Part shown: piece by piece, positions 47,903 to 56,903 of the stretch
Layout: each line of letters starts with the position of its first letter
How positions within the stretch are numbered: the stretch's first letter is position 1
From: Lactococcus paracarnosus
GTDB taxonomy: Bacteria; Bacillota; Bacilli; Lactobacillales; Streptococcaceae
DNA: 64,000 nt
Assembly (NCBI RefSeq): GCF_006770285.1
Contig: NZ_CP017195.1
Location: 248,001-312,000 of the forward strand
Direction: 5' to 3'
Translations under genes and position numbers: made by a program
The notes under the pieces: model-generated
Seen by the model: the letters and a program-made list of their open reading frames with translations, nothing else
Told to the model about the DNA's origin: nothing
Databases searched by the model: none

Positions 47903-49261
47903 ATGAAAGTTATTATAATTGGCGCAAGCCACGGTGGTCACCAATCAGCATTGGAGTTATTAGACAAGCATCAAGGTGCTGATGTGACGATTTATGAAAA
48001 GGGAGACTTTGTCTCATTCCTATCATGTGGCATGCAATTGTTCTTGGAAGACAAAGTATCAGGTGTTGATGATGTGCGTAACTTCCGTCCGGAAGATATC
48101 GAATCGCGTGGTGGTAAAGTGAAGTCACAGCATGAGGTATTAAGTTTTGATGCTGATAAAAAAGAAGTGACTGTCAAAAATCTAGTTACAGATGAAACCT
48201 TTACAGATACTTATGATAAACTCATTTTGTCTTCGGGTGTGACACCTGCGGCGCTGTCAGTTCCAGGTGCAGACAAAGAGAATGTTTTCTTCATGAGAGG
48301 CCGTGCTTGGGCGCTCAAAATTAAAGAAAAAATGCAAGACGCAGCAGTTAAAGATGTCGTAGTCATCGGGTCAGGTTATATCGGTGTTGAGGCAGCAGAA
48401 GTCTTTGCTAAAGCAGGTAAACATGTCACCATTATCGATATGATTGATGATGTGCTTGGTAATTACCTAGATAAAGAATTAACAGATATTCTAGCACCAG
48501 TCTTCAAGAAAAATAATATTGATCTCGCATTAGGTGAAACGATTTCTGCCTTCACGGGTGATGTAGCAGTTACTGGTGTTGAAACAACTAACGGTGTTAT
48601 CAATGCAGATCTTGTCATCGTTGCGGCTGGTGTGACACCAAATACAGCCTGGCTTAAAGGACTTGTAGACTTAGAACCTCGTGGTCAAATTAAAGTTGAT
48701 GCTCACTTGCGGACATCTGCTCCAGATGTTTATGCTGTGGGAGATGCGATTCTGCCATTAAGCATTGCAAGTGGCAAACATGCACCTGTTGCCTTGGCAT
48801 CATCAGCACGTCGTGAAGCGCGTTATGTTATCCGTAATATCGAAAAAGCAACACCGACTGAAATATTCCGTGGTGTTCTAGGTACAAGTGCTTTGAGCGT
48901 TTTTGACTATAAATTTGCTATGACTGGCCTAAACAATTTTACTGCTGAACGTTCAGGTGCGCGTGTAACAGGTAGCTTCTTCACAGATACATTACGGCCA
49001 AGCTTTGTGACGAATGATGGGAATACAGACGTCTATGTCAAATTGAACTTTGACGCTGACACACACAAAATTTTGGGTGGTCAAGTGATGTCAACTTATG
49101 ATGTGACCGCACATATTAATACCCTTGCCTTGGCAATTACGACAGGTTTAACTTTAGAAGATCTTGCAGAAGCAGATTTCTTCTTCCAACCTGGCTTTGA
49201 CCGTCAATGGTCTCTCTTGAACCTAGCAGCACAAGCTGCATTAGGTGAAACTAAATTCTAA
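47903..49261 (+). CDS. nox: NADH oxidase (water-forming type)
   Basis: A 452-residue FAD/NAD-linked flavoprotein of the Nox/NADH peroxidase/CoA-disulfide reductase group. FAD site IIIGASHGGHQSA at the start, the single redox-active Cys42 in SFLSCGMQLFL, NAD site VVVIGSGYIGVEAAEVFAKAG near 151, and the second FAD motif APDVYAVGDA near 272. In lactococci NoxE reduces oxygen to water and regenerates NAD+. CoA-disulfide reductase is an alternative reading for such proteins. A cre site in the promoter suggests control by CcpA. Confidence 0.9.
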   Translation: MKVIIIGASHGGHQSALELLDKHQGADVTIYEKGDFVSFLSCGMQLFLEDKVSGVDDVRNFRPEDIESRGGKVKSQHEVLSFDADKKEVTVKNLVTDETFTDTYDKLILSSGVTPAALSVPGADKENVFFMRGRAWALKIKEKMQDAAVKDVVVIGSGYIGVEAAEVFAKAGKHVTIIDMIDDVLGNYLDKELTDILAPVFKKNNIDLALGETISAFTGDVAVTGVETTNGVINADLVIVAAGVTPNTAWLKGLVDLEPRGQIKVDAHLRTSAPDVYAVGDAILPLSIASGKHAPVALASSARREARYVIRNIEKATPTEIFRGVLGTSALSVFDYKFAMTGLNNFTAERSGARVTGSFFTDTLRPSFVTNDGNTDVYVKLNFDADTHKILGGQVMSTYDVTAHINTLALAITTGLTLEDLAEADFFFQPGFDRQWSLLNLAAQAALGETKF

Positions 49262-49277
49262 TCAGTTAAAATAATAG

Positions 49278-49327
49278 AAAAAACACCTCTGGTGGTCAGT
49301 AGTTTGACCCCCAGGGGTGTTTTTTTG
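49278..49327 (+). terminator. nox terminator
   Basis: AAAACACCTCTGG pairs with CCAGGGGTGTTTT (one G-U) around a loop of about 20 nt. Confidence 0.8.
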
Positions 49328-49363
49328 TGTTATGTTTCAGATGATTGACATAATTACCTAAAA

Positions 49364-49747
49364 TTAGGACTTGTTGTTCAGTTTTTCTAGTTGCTGATTC
49401 AGTTGTTTGACTGTGACTTTTGTATTCACCGTTGCAACGATGTAGGCTAGTAAATAAATGAGGAAAATACTGACCAGTAAGTGACTGTAACTACCAGAAA
49501 ATCCCATCATTTTGTTGGCTACGATCACAAAAATATTAACTGTTAGATAATGAATGAGCAAGCAAACCATGAAATTCAACGCATCGACATTAAAAATATA
49601 ACTTGATATGCCGACGAAAATAGAGAGCAGAAACACGTAAACAATAGCAGAGCTCTCTACGACAGCGCCATTGTTGAATAAGAGGACTAATAAGTAAATA
49701 AAAGAACCGATGCCTAGGGCTTTGAAACTGCGTTGGATCGTATCCAT
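49364..49747 (-). CDS. DUF3021 membrane protein
   Basis: A 127-residue protein with four membrane segments (about 12-28, 33-52, 57-78, 84-105) and a polar C-terminal tail with two coil-like heptads. This is the DUF3021 pattern. Such proteins are known partners of LytTR regulators in streptococci, where the membrane protein holds the regulator inactive. The LytTR gene is two genes upstream in the same direction. AAGGAA precedes the start. Confidence 0.78.
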   Translation of the reverse strand: MDTIQRSFKALGIGSFIYLLVLLFNNGAVVESSAIVYVFLLSIFVGISSYIFNVDALNFMVCLLIHYLTVNIFVIVANKMMGFSGSYSHLLVSIFLIYLLAYIVATVNTKVTVKQLNQQLEKLNNKS

Positions 49748-49773
49748 ATGATTGTTCCTTGCTATAAAATGTA

Positions 49774-50283
49774 TTATGCGAGTAGACGTGACTGAGCACG
49801 TATGGCGCGAATGGTATTACCGAAAAATAGGCCAACAGTAAAGCCTGCGATGATGCCATAGCTGATATTAAATGAGACCTGATTATATAATGCAGGTTGG
49901 ACAGATAAGAGGACATTTAAGGCATACTTGATACAAAAATTGATGATCATGATATATAGTGGTATTTTACTACCTGTTTGCATTAGCACAGTATGCTCGA
50001 CATAAAAGATCTTGTTGCGGTAGATATAGAGGCCAGCAAAAGCACCAAAAGTTAAAAAGATCAGATAGCATGGGACTAAATAAAGTGGATAGGTAAACTT
50101 TGTAGCGATCGTGTCTACGCTCCATAAAATGAAGATGCCTGGCATGAGACAGGATTTGCCAACAGATACTTCAGTGTCTTTTAAGAGGGCTATCCCCTTC
50201 TTGATGATGATTAGTAAGACGATCCAAACCCAGATGGGTGTGTGCGTGATGATTGAAACGACTAGTGTGTATAACTCAGACAT
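49774..50283 (-). CDS. DUF6622-like membrane protein
   Basis: A 169-residue protein with about five membrane segments. THTPIWVWIVLLIIIKKGI near residue 13 and LMPGIFILWSV near 46 resemble the DUF6622 family. Function is unknown. It lies between the LytTR gene and the DUF3021 gene on the same strand (106-nt and 26-nt gaps), so it is probably a third member of that regulatory unit. GAGG precedes its start. Confidence 0.65.
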   Translation of the reverse strand: MSELYTLVVSIITHTPIWVWIVLLIIIKKGIALLKDTEVSVGKSCLMPGIFILWSVDTIATKFTYPLYLVPCYLIFLTFGAFAGLYIYRNKIFYVEHTVLMQTGSKIPLYIMIINFCIKYALNVLLSVQPALYNQVSFNISYGIIAGFTVGLFFGNTIRAIRAQSRLLA

Positions 50284-50389
50284 GAATAACCTCTTTTCTT
50301 TTATGTCCCAATTATAGGCAATCGGTTCATAAAAAGATATAGGGTTTCACACATGTTGCGGTATTTGATACACTTCAGGTAAAGAAGAC

Positions 50390-50857
50390 TTAAGAAGCTT
50401 TGCCTAGATAGTCTTTAAACGTTTTGATGTATCTGCGACTAACCACTAATTTTTCGTTAGTAGACAGTTTGATCAGTAAATTACCACCAATATTTGTCTC
50501 AACTGCCTGTACTTCATAAATATTAACGGCATTGTTTTTAGAAATTTGTATAAAGTTACTCGGTAATATATCCAGCATCTTGATAAACGACTTCTTGACC
50601 CAGTAAGTCCCGTCTGTCGTATATAAGCAAATATTTCTATCTACGTAATCAATATACAACACATCTGCATACTTGATTTTGTGCTGTGTATTTTCGTGCA
50701 AATCTGTTACCAGAATGGTTGCACTGGATTTAGTCAACATGCTGATGACTTTATCAATCGTTGCATTAAGGGAAAATAAGTTGAAAATCACAGACTCTTG
50801 ATCTGACGGGTTAGTTAATTGGTTAATTTTGATTTTGATAGATTCAGTTACGGTCAT
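50390..50857 (-). CDS. LytTR-family DNA-binding regulator
   Basis: A 155-residue protein. The N-terminal 50 residues are helical and lack a receiver domain, and the LytTR DNA-binding domain spans about 55-150 (VLYIDYVDRNICLYTTDGTYWVKKSF, FIQISKNNAVNIYEV, LVVSRRYIKTFKDYL). Stand-alone LytTR proteins with membrane partners form LytTR regulatory systems that control competence and bacteriocins in streptococci. Two membrane proteins follow it here. GGTGA lies 7 nt upstream of the start. Confidence 0.85.
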   Translation of the reverse strand: MTVTESIKIKINQLTNPSDQESVIFNLFSLNATIDKVISMLTKSSATILVTDLHENTQHKIKYADVLYIDYVDRNICLYTTDGTYWVKKSFIKMLDILPSNFIQISKNNAVNIYEVQAVETNIGGNLLIKLSTNEKLVVSRRYIKTFKDYLGKAS

Positions 50858-51072
50858 TTATGTCACCATTTCAATAGGAGTGCCCTGTAAATCCAGCATG
50901 CGTATCGGCTTATTAGTTAAGTATACTTTATTTTTTTAAAAAAAGTAACCGATGGTCTATCAAGTCGAAGCATTAAAATAAAATAGACAGTTAGGTTAAT
51001 ACTTATTAGTATACTTTTTCTTTTCTGAAGTGTAAACTATAAGGTAGACGACATAAAAAGAAAGCAGTAACT

Positions 51073-51591
51073 ATGAAAACATTAGTCCTTATCGCCCATC
51101 CCAATCTTTCAACATCACGATTTAATCAAACCTGGAAAACCGCGTTGGCTCATCATGAAGTGACTGTGCATGATCTCTATGCCAGCTATGCAGATGGCAA
51201 AATAGATACTCAAAAAGAGCAAGACTTGTTGGTCCAACACGATCGTATTGTTTTTCAATTCCCCCTATATTGGTATAGTACACCTGCTTTACTTAAGCAG
51301 TGGCAAGATGAGGTGTTGACCTATGGTTTTGCTTACGGCTCAAAAGGAACTTACTTACAAGGTAAGGAGTTGATGCTAGCTATCTCCGCAGGGTCATCTG
51401 ATGCAGACTATCAAGCAGATGGGCGTAAAGGGTTTACCATGACAGAGGTCTTGCGCCCGCTTGAGATGATGAGTCAGTTATGTAGCTTGACCTATACTCC
51501 ACCATTTATCGCTTATGGGGCTAATGAGGCAACTGATGAGGAAGTGAAGCTAAGTAGTCAAGAAATGATTGCGCATATTCTTGATAATTAA
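51073..51591 (+). CDS. KefF/MdaB-type NAD(P)H oxidoreductase
   Basis: A 172-residue flavodoxin-fold quinone reductase. LVLIAHPNLSTSRFNQTW is the flavin phosphate loop, IVFQFPLYWYSTPALLKQW near residue 57 is the second signature, and GKELMLAISAGSSDADY near 100 the third. Such enzymes (KefF, YwrO, general stress protein 14) reduce quinones with NAD(P)H. Downstream after 17 nt is a TetR gene with its own promoter element, so the pair may respond to electrophiles. Confidence 0.88.
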   Translation: MKTLVLIAHPNLSTSRFNQTWKTALAHHEVTVHDLYASYADGKIDTQKEQDLLVQHDRIVFQFPLYWYSTPALLKQWQDEVLTYGFAYGSKGTYLQGKELMLAISAGSSDADYQADGRKGFTMTEVLRPLEMMSQLCSLTYTPPFIAYGANEATDEEVKLSSQEMIAHILDN

Positions 51592-51593
51592 TT

Positions 51594-51602
51594 TGGTATA
51601 CT
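51594..51602 (+). promoter_or_regulatory. Extended -10 of the second tetR gene, leaderless type
   Basis: TGGTATACT ends 6 nt before the ATG at 51609. It sits almost entirely in the 17-nt gap after the oxidoreductase stop codon. No Shine-Dalgarno is visible. Confidence 0.6.
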
Positions 51603-51608
51603 GGACCT

Positions 51609-52184
51609 ATGAGATTAAAAAAAGTGGACAGACGTTATGTCACGACAGATAAGAGAATCATCGAAGCTTTTTGGGACTTATTAGCGGAGGTTGGCTATCA
51701 AAAAGTCAGCGTGAGTGCTATTGTTAAGCATGCAGCTATTAATCGGTCTACTTTTTACGAACATTTTTTGGATAAAGAAGACTTGATGGCAAGTATACAA
51801 ACAGAGCTCATTAGGCAAGTTATTGCAGATTTACCTGAAGTGACCATCTATAAATTGACGGATAAATCCTTAATAGAGGCACGACTGAATCTATTGTTTA
51901 AAGGTATTTATGATCGAAAAAAGGCCTTTAAGCTATTGCTAAGTCAGCAGTCAGATGGGTTGTTTGTCGGTCGTTTTGCTTCGTTTTCTAAACAATTTTT
52001 GATAGATGCTAAGTTAATAGATGCGATTGATATACCAGAAGACTACGTATTTTCGATCTTTGAAAGTATGATGTTTAACCTGATTAAAACCTGGATTGAA
52101 AGAGATTTTATCGAAACACCAGAAGCATTTTCGAAAATAGTGGGCCGAGTAACGCCAAAGTTGATGCAGCTTTTGATTAGCTGA
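51609..52184 (+). CDS. TetR-family regulator
   Basis: A 191-residue protein. The N-terminal HTH (about 12-57) contains TDKRIIEAFWDLLAEVGYQKVSVSAIVKHA and RSTFYEHFLDKEDLM, typical of TetR proteins with the DhaS/YxaF style C-terminal part (TetR_C). It lies between a quinone reductase and a membrane protein gene. An inverted repeat TTTGATA/TATCAAA overlapping the promoter of the downstream gene (52291-52313) is its likely operator. The mRNA may be leaderless. Confidence 0.85.
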   Translation: MRLKKVDRRYVTTDKRIIEAFWDLLAEVGYQKVSVSAIVKHAAINRSTFYEHFLDKEDLMASIQTELIRQVIADLPEVTIYKLTDKSLIEARLNLLFKGIYDRKKAFKLLLSQQSDGLFVGRFASFSKQFLIDAKLIDAIDIPEDYVFSIFESMMFNLIKTWIERDFIETPEAFSKIVGRVTPKLMQLLIS

Positions 52185-52290
52185 TGTTGCTAGGTTTCTT
52201 TAGTTTAGCTCTTACTGACGCATGTTAGTGGTCGTCAATAAACGTTATCCAACACTTGTCTGATATTGATGGTGTTTATCTTTACCTCAG

Positions 52291-52313
52291 TTTGATATGA
52301 TTAATTTATCAAA
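52291..52313 (+). promoter_or_regulatory. Promoter with inverted repeat before the 345-residue membrane protein gene
   Basis: TTTGATA and TATCAAA arms with a 9-bp spacer flank and cover an extended -10 TGATATGAT (hexamer 52296-52301). The upstream tetR gene is the natural candidate for the binding protein. AAAGGAG follows at 52317. Confidence 0.55.
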
Positions 52314-52330
52314 ACTAAAGGAGTTAAGAT

Positions 52331-53365
52331 ATGAAATCACCTTGGCAATTTGTCCTATCTGTAGTAGTAGGACTGACAGCAATATTAGCAATTATGATGG
52401 CAGCTTTTTCTTTGCCAGCAATACACTCTGGTATCAACCAAATCGCGATTGGGCTAGTGGCAACAACTGATGCAACGTATCAAAAAGTACGCGTCCCACT
52501 CGAAGAAAAAGGATTTAAAGTGACCCGATTTGATACAGCCAAACAGGCTGAGAAAACGATCAAAGAGCGAAAAAATTATGGGGCATTTGTTATAGATTCA
52601 GCAGGAGATCTGACGATATACAAGGCGACAGCAGCATCGACTGCAGTCGCCCAGTTGTTGACTGATGTGGGAAATGGTCTTGTGTCACAACAAAAAGCAA
52701 CAGCTCAAGCACATTTGACTGAATTAATGGCAAAGACGACTGATGTGATACAACTTAAGGTATTGACGAACAAAGCAGCAGCCTTATCCGAAAAAAAAGC
52801 ATCTGTGATCGATATAAAGGCATTTCCTAAAGATGACCCTAAAGGAACAGGTCTGGCTGCGGGTGCCTTGCCAATTGCACTTGGCGGTTGGATTGGCGCT
52901 GTTGCAATTGGGAATTTAATCAAAGGGAAAAAACAAAAATTTATTGGTATTATCAGTTTTGCAGTGATTGGCGGCCTTGGCTTGATTGGCGTGCTTCAGT
53001 ATTGGATTGGGACATTTGATGGTAATTATTTATTAACGTCATTAGGTGCGATGATAGGTATCGGTGCGACTGGCTTCTTTGTATTGGGAATTTTAGAAGT
53101 CCTTGGGACAGCAGGGCTTGGTATCGCTGCTATCCTCCTAATTTTATTAGGGAATCCTTTGTCTGGCTTGCTTTCAGCACCTGAGTTACTTCCTGCCGGT
53201 TGGGGGGCATTTGGTCAATTATTACCTCCTGGCGCAACAGGTACATTGCTTAGGAACATCACCTTTTTTGATGGTCATGCGATTGCGCAACCTTTACTTG
53301 TCTTAGGAGGCTATATTTGTCTGGGCATGTTATTATTTAAATTAGGTAAAAAGTCAACAAGATAG
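52331..53365 (+). CDS. ABC-2/YhgE-like membrane protein
   Basis: A 344-residue protein. One N-terminal membrane segment (about 8-30) is followed by a large outer domain (about 35-180), then five hydrophobic segments (about 184-202, 211-232, 241-262, 266-290, 312-335). This topology and the IAIGLVATTDATY / YGAFVIDSAGDLTIYKA segments resemble ABC-2-type permeases of the YhgE/Pip kind, which often lack an ATPase. Cargo is unknown. A TetR gene and a palindromic operator precede it, suggesting inducible efflux. A terminator follows at 53443. Confidence 0.68.
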   Translation: MKSPWQFVLSVVVGLTAILAIMMAAFSLPAIHSGINQIAIGLVATTDATYQKVRVPLEEKGFKVTRFDTAKQAEKTIKERKNYGAFVIDSAGDLTIYKATAASTAVAQLLTDVGNGLVSQQKATAQAHLTELMAKTTDVIQLKVLTNKAAALSEKKASVIDIKAFPKDDPKGTGLAAGALPIALGGWIGAVAIGNLIKGKKQKFIGIISFAVIGGLGLIGVLQYWIGTFDGNYLLTSLGAMIGIGATGFFVLGILEVLGTAGLGIAAILLILLGNPLSGLLSAPELLPAGWGAFGQLLPPGATGTLLRNITFFDGHAIAQPLLVLGGYICLGMLLFKLGKKSTR

Positions 53366-53442
53366 TCGTAAAAAAAGCGTATCAGTTGCGCATCTACTAA
53401 AATACAAATGAGGTGATGTGTACCCCAAAATACAACTGTTTG

Positions 53443-53471
53443 AAATCAAGTATGGCCTGCTTGATTTTTTT
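53443..53471 (+). terminator. Terminator before argS
   Basis: AAATCAAG (53443-53450) pairs with CTTGATTT (53460-53467), followed by T residues. Confidence 0.75.
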
Positions 53472-53552
53472 GTAGCCATTTCTTAATCAGGTCATCTCCT
53501 GTATCATCACAACTAGAAAGACTGTATTTGCTACCCTACAAGCACTAAAATA

Positions 53553-53561
53553 TGGTAAAAT
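53553..53561 (+). promoter_or_regulatory. Extended -10 of argS
   Basis: TGGTAAAAT lies 33 nt before the argS start. No good -35 is seen. Unlike the leaderless group this gene has a normal leader with AAGGA. Confidence 0.55.
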
Positions 53562-53593
53562 AAAGTAAATACTCTTTTGAAGGACATGTGATA

Positions 53594-55288
53594 ATGATAA
53601 ATGATAAACAACTAGCAGCACAAGCATTGGCGGCTGTTTTGGACAACGCACTAAGTGAAGCTGAGATTATGAACTTACTAGAAACACCCAAAAAATCAGA
53701 GATGGGTGATTTGGCCTTTCCTGTTTTTTCATTGGCCAAAACATGGCGCAAAGCACTAAATATGATTGCCCTTGAGCTTGTGGAAAAAATAGCGACAACT
53801 GGTTTTGAAAAAGTAGTTGCAACAGGCCCTTATGTGAACTTTTTCTTGGATAAATCGGCTACTGCGACAGCGGTCTTGTCAGGGATTCTTACCCAGGGCA
53901 CGGCTTATGCAACCTTGGCTAAAAATGGGGAGAATGTCGCAATCGATATGTCTTCACCAAATATTGCCAAACCTTTCTCTATCGGTCATCTGCGCTCTAC
54001 TGTTATCGGTGATGCGCTTGCTGAAATCTATAGCAAGATAGGCTATACACCTGTTAGGATCAATCACTTAGGAGACTGGGGCAAGCAGTTTGGCATGCTG
54101 ATCGTCGCCTATAAAAAATATGGCAACGAAGCAGCGATTCGCCAAAATCCGATTTCTGAGTTGTTGAAACTCTATGTCCAAATCAATGCTGAGGCAGCTG
54201 AAGATCCTACGGTCGATGAAGCGGCGCGTGAGTGGTTCCTAAAACTTGAAAATGGAGATGCGGAAGCACTAGCATTATGGCAATGGTTCCGTGATGAATC
54301 ACTAGTCGAATTTGATCGGATTTATAAAGAACTTGGTGTGACATTTGACAGCATGAATGGCGAAGCGTTTTATAATGATAAGATGGATGAAGTCATCGAC
54401 ATCTTGTCTGAGAAACAGCTTCTGACGACATCAAAAGGGGCAACGGTTGTTGAACTAGAGGGATTTGAAAATCCTGCTTTGATCAAAAAATCTGATGGTG
54501 CAACGCTTTACATCACACGTGATTTAGCAGCTGCCCTTTATCGTAAGCGGACTTATAACTTTGCTAAATCGCTTTATGTGGTCGGTCAAGAACAGTCTGG
54601 ACACTTTAAACAACTCAAAGCAGTGCTTAATAAAATGGCGTACGACTGGTCTGATGATATTCATCATGTGCCATTTGGCTTAGTCACAAAAGATGGTAAA
54701 AAATTATCAACGCGTAAAGGAAACGTCATCTTATTAGAGCCAACTATTCAGGAAGCGGTCAAACGTGCCGCCGCACAGATAGAAGCTAAAAATCCTGATT
54801 TAGCTAACAAAGCAGCAGTTGCACATGCTGTCGGAGTTGGTGCTATTAAATTCTATGATTTGAAAAATGAACGTTTAAATGGCTATGATTTCAATCTAGA
54901 GGAGATGGTCTCATTTGAGGGAGAAACTGGTCCTTACGTCCAATACGCGCATGCACGGATTCAATCTATTCTCAATAAAGCTGCCTTTAAGTCTGAGGCA
55001 GTACTTGGCCAAACTTTCTCGCTTTCGGACGATGAGAGCTGGGAAATCATCAAACTCTTGCAAGCTTTTTCTGATGTGATTGCCAGAGCAGCGAGAATGT
55101 TTGAGCCATCAGTTGTTGCTAAATATGCAATTAACTTAGCGCAAGCCTTTAACAAATATTATGCACATACGCGTATTTTAGAAGAGAGTGATGAAAGAGA
55201 TGCGCGTTTGTCACTCGCCTACGCAACGGGTGTTGTCTTAAAAGAAAGTCTCAGACTTTTGGGTGTTGAAGCGCCAACGGAAATGTAA
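53594..55288 (+). CDS. argS: Arginyl-tRNA synthetase
   Basis: A 564-residue class I synthetase. The HIGH-type motif is in [20 protein letters not shown] near residue 119, and the C-terminal DALR anticodon-binding domain spans about 440-564 ([16 protein letters not shown], then YAHTRILEE). KFSTRKG-like region is [16 protein letters not shown], unusual among ArgRS in keeping a clear KLSTRKG. The start at 53594 fits AAGGA; a GTG at 53588 in frame is too close. No T-box is present upstream. argR follows 0.8 kb later, after a DUF1398 gene on the other strand. Confidence 0.96.
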   Translation: MINDKQLAAQALAAVLDNALSEAEIMNLLETPKKSEMGDLAFPVFSLAKTWRKALNMIALELVEKIATTGFEKVVATGPYVNFFLDKSATATAVLSGILTQGTAYATLAKNGENVAIDMSSPNIAKPFSIGHLRSTVIGDALAEIYSKIGYTPVRINHLGDWGKQFGMLIVAYKKYGNEAAIRQNPISELLKLYVQINAEAAEDPTVDEAAREWFLKLENGDAEALALWQWFRDESLVEFDRIYKELGVTFDSMNGEAFYNDKMDEVIDILSEKQLLTTSKGATVVELEGFENPALIKKSDGATLYITRDLAAALYRKRTYNFAKSLYVVGQEQSGHFKQLKAVLNKMAYDWSDDIHHVPFGLVTKDGKKLSTRKGNVILLEPTIQEAVKRAAAQIEAKNPDLANKAAVAHAVGVGAIKFYDLKNERLNGYDFNLEEMVSFEGETGPYVQYAHARIQSILNKAAFKSEAVLGQTFSLSDDESWEIIKLLQAFSDVIARAARMFEPSVVAKYAINLAQAFNKYYAHTRILEESDERDARLSLAYATGVVLKESLRLLGVEAPTEM

Positions 55289-55363
55289 GTCACCATGCTA
55301 GTTACCTTTAGTGTTAAGCTGTAGATGACTGTTTATAAAGTCTGATCATCACCAGAATACAGA

Positions 55364-55403
55364 AAATCCCCCCAAGCTATATACAGATAGCTTGGGGGGA
55401 TTT
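55364..55403. terminator. Bidirectional terminator after argS
   Basis: A 17-bp perfect stem beginning AAATCCCCCCAAGCTAT, with a 6-nt loop. It separates argS (+) and the DUF1398 gene (-). Confidence 0.92.
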
Positions 55404-55423
55404 ATTTGCTTTAGTTATGGCGA

Positions 55424-55831
55424 TCATGTGATTGGGAGGTAAGCCTCTTGATAGTGTGTGTTGTCAGCACCATAATAAGTAACAGAGCGATATGTGAAAT
55501 CGACAGTATACATCACTACACCAGCTGACCAAATGTTTTGGAGAAAAGCAGGGAATGTCGTTTGACCTGCTTGATCTAGTTTTAAAGCCTTGATTAAGGC
55601 AGGTTCATTAAACTGTGGACATGGGCTAGGTGCTTCGATTAACGATGTTCCAGGGATGACTAGTGTGTCATTACTAGTGAAATAGAAGCTATCACCTGAA
55701 GGTAGATACCAGGTGTTTTTTAGAAAGCCTGCTTGTCGCAAACAGTCAGCTAGATAAGGGAATCCCCCGATGGCTGGCCGTATTTTTTGAGCCTTTTCCA
55801 TGGCTTGTCGTAATTGCTGTTCAATCATCAT
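55424..55831 (-). CDS. DUF1398 family protein
   Basis: A 135-residue protein. IEQQLRQAMEKAQKIRPAIGGFPYLADCLRQAG at the start, then LPSGDSFYFTSNDTLVIPG and FLQNIWSAGVVMYTVDF near residue 95, are the DUF1398 pattern (E. coli YbcV-like). Function is unknown. GGAG lies 6 nt upstream of the first of two ATGs. It is monocistronic. Confidence 0.8.
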   Translation of the reverse strand: MMIEQQLRQAMEKAQKIRPAIGGFPYLADCLRQAGFLKNTWYLPSGDSFYFTSNDTLVIPGTSLIEAPSPCPQFNEPALIKALKLDQAGQTTFPAFLQNIWSAGVVMYTVDFTYRSVTYYGADNTHYQEAYLPIT

Positions 55832-56032
55832 TTTTGGCTCCTTTCATAATTAAAGATGTGCTAATGATATAGCTATTAAACCATATTTTGAGGCAAAATA
55901 CTCGCAATACAACTATGCTTGCCAAACATCACTCACGACTAACTTGTCTTAATAAGTGAGCGGTGTAGTTGCTACCATCTACTGTGGCTTTTGTGCCCAT
56001 CTCTATAGGAATATAGCGTTTTCAGTTGTCTA

Positions 56033-56062
56033 TTGCGGTCTCAAGCGGTTAAATGGTATAAT
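56033..56062 (+). promoter_or_regulatory. argR promoter, leaderless type
   Basis: TTGCGG (56033-56038), 18 bp and an extended -10 TGGTATAAT (hexamer 56057-56062). The ATG at 56069 follows after 6 nt, so transcription should begin at the start codon itself. Of the leaderless group this is the one with the clearest -35. Confidence 0.72.
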
Positions 56063-56068
56063 GTGGTT

Positions 56069-56545
56069 ATGAAGAAACAAGACCGTCAAGAGATTATTCG
56101 CGAATTAATTCGTAATAATAAGATAGATACACAAGAAGAATTATCACAGCGCCTGATTAAAGTCGGTGTGACGACGACACAAGCTACCCTGTCTAGAGAT
56201 ATTAGAGAACTCGGCATCATTAAGAATCGCTTTGATGAAGGGAATTTTTATACGCTCTTTGAGCAGGCTGATCATACGGAAAATAGCGGGTTTATCAGAG
56301 CAAGCATGAGTTTATCAGCTACCTTATCTGCTTATGTATCAAGTGTCAGCAGAGCTGTCTTTATTATCATCGTGCATACTGGTCTAGGGGAAGCTGATTT
56401 ATTGGCGACTGCCATAGATGGCTCAGGGCGTCCAGAGATATTAGGGACGATTGCAGGTGCAGATACCTTACTTATCACTTGTCAGGACGAAACAAGTGCA
56501 GCAAACTTTGAAAGAGAAATACGAGATGCCATCCAATCAAACTGA
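56069..56545 (+). CDS. argR: Arginine repressor ArgR
   Basis: A 158-residue ArgR/AhrC regulator. The N-terminal winged HTH (1-70) reads RQEIIRELIRNNKIDTQEELSQ, GVTTTQATLSRDIRELG; the C-terminal hexamerisation and arginine-binding domain contains VHTGLGEADLLATAIDGSGRPEILGTIAGADTLLI with the conserved acidic pair region. Lactococci have two such proteins (ArgR and AhrC); I cannot tell which role this one plays, but position before mutS is typical. The start at 56069 is the family start. The ymcA gene overlaps it by 20 nt. argG has a candidate ARG box. Confidence 0.93.
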   Translation: MKKQDRQEIIRELIRNNKIDTQEELSQRLIKVGVTTTQATLSRDIRELGIIKNRFDEGNFYTLFEQADHTENSGFIRASMSLSATLSAYVSSVSRAVFIIIVHTGLGEADLLATAIDGSGRPEILGTIAGADTLLITCQDETSAANFEREIRDAIQSN

Positions 56546-56903
56546 CCGCGCCTTAAGTGACTACGATCTCACAGTTAACCGACTTTTGAGTAAGTTAGCA
56601 CAACATCCTACAGTAATTCAATTTCAGGCTGCTGAAAGTAAATTAAAAGCAACAAGTGCACTATATGCTCTTGAGGTCGAAATGAAAGCACTAGCCAAAG
56701 ATGCTGTCTTATATAAAAAAATTGGCAAAGTTAAAGCCTATCAAGAAACGATGGCACGCTCAAAAGTGGTTGAAGCACAGCTAAATAATGAACCGATACT
56801 CATCGATTACCGACGGAAAATGACGGCTGCTAACGAGCTGTTACAGCATCTCTTACAAAACTTAGAAACACAGATTAACGAGGAACTTCATCGTGAAAAT
56901 TGA
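56526..56903 (+). CDS. ymcA: YlbF/YmcA family protein
   Basis: A 125-residue helical protein. The segment [48 protein letters not shown] is the Com_YlbF domain. In Bacillus ymcA (ricA) lies just before the mutS-mutL region, and the same order appears here between argR and mutS. Together with the YlbF-like gene at 7817 it may be part of the RNase Y accessory complex. The start at 56526 lies inside the end of argR (20-nt overlap), and its end overlaps mutS by 11 nt, so the three genes are a coupled operon. Confidence 0.82.
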   Translation: MPSNQTDRALSDYDLTVNRLLSKLAQHPTVIQFQAAESKLKATSALYALEVEMKALAKDAVLYKKIGKVKAYQETMARSKVVEAQLNNEPILIDYRRKMTAANELLQHLLQNLETQINEELHREN

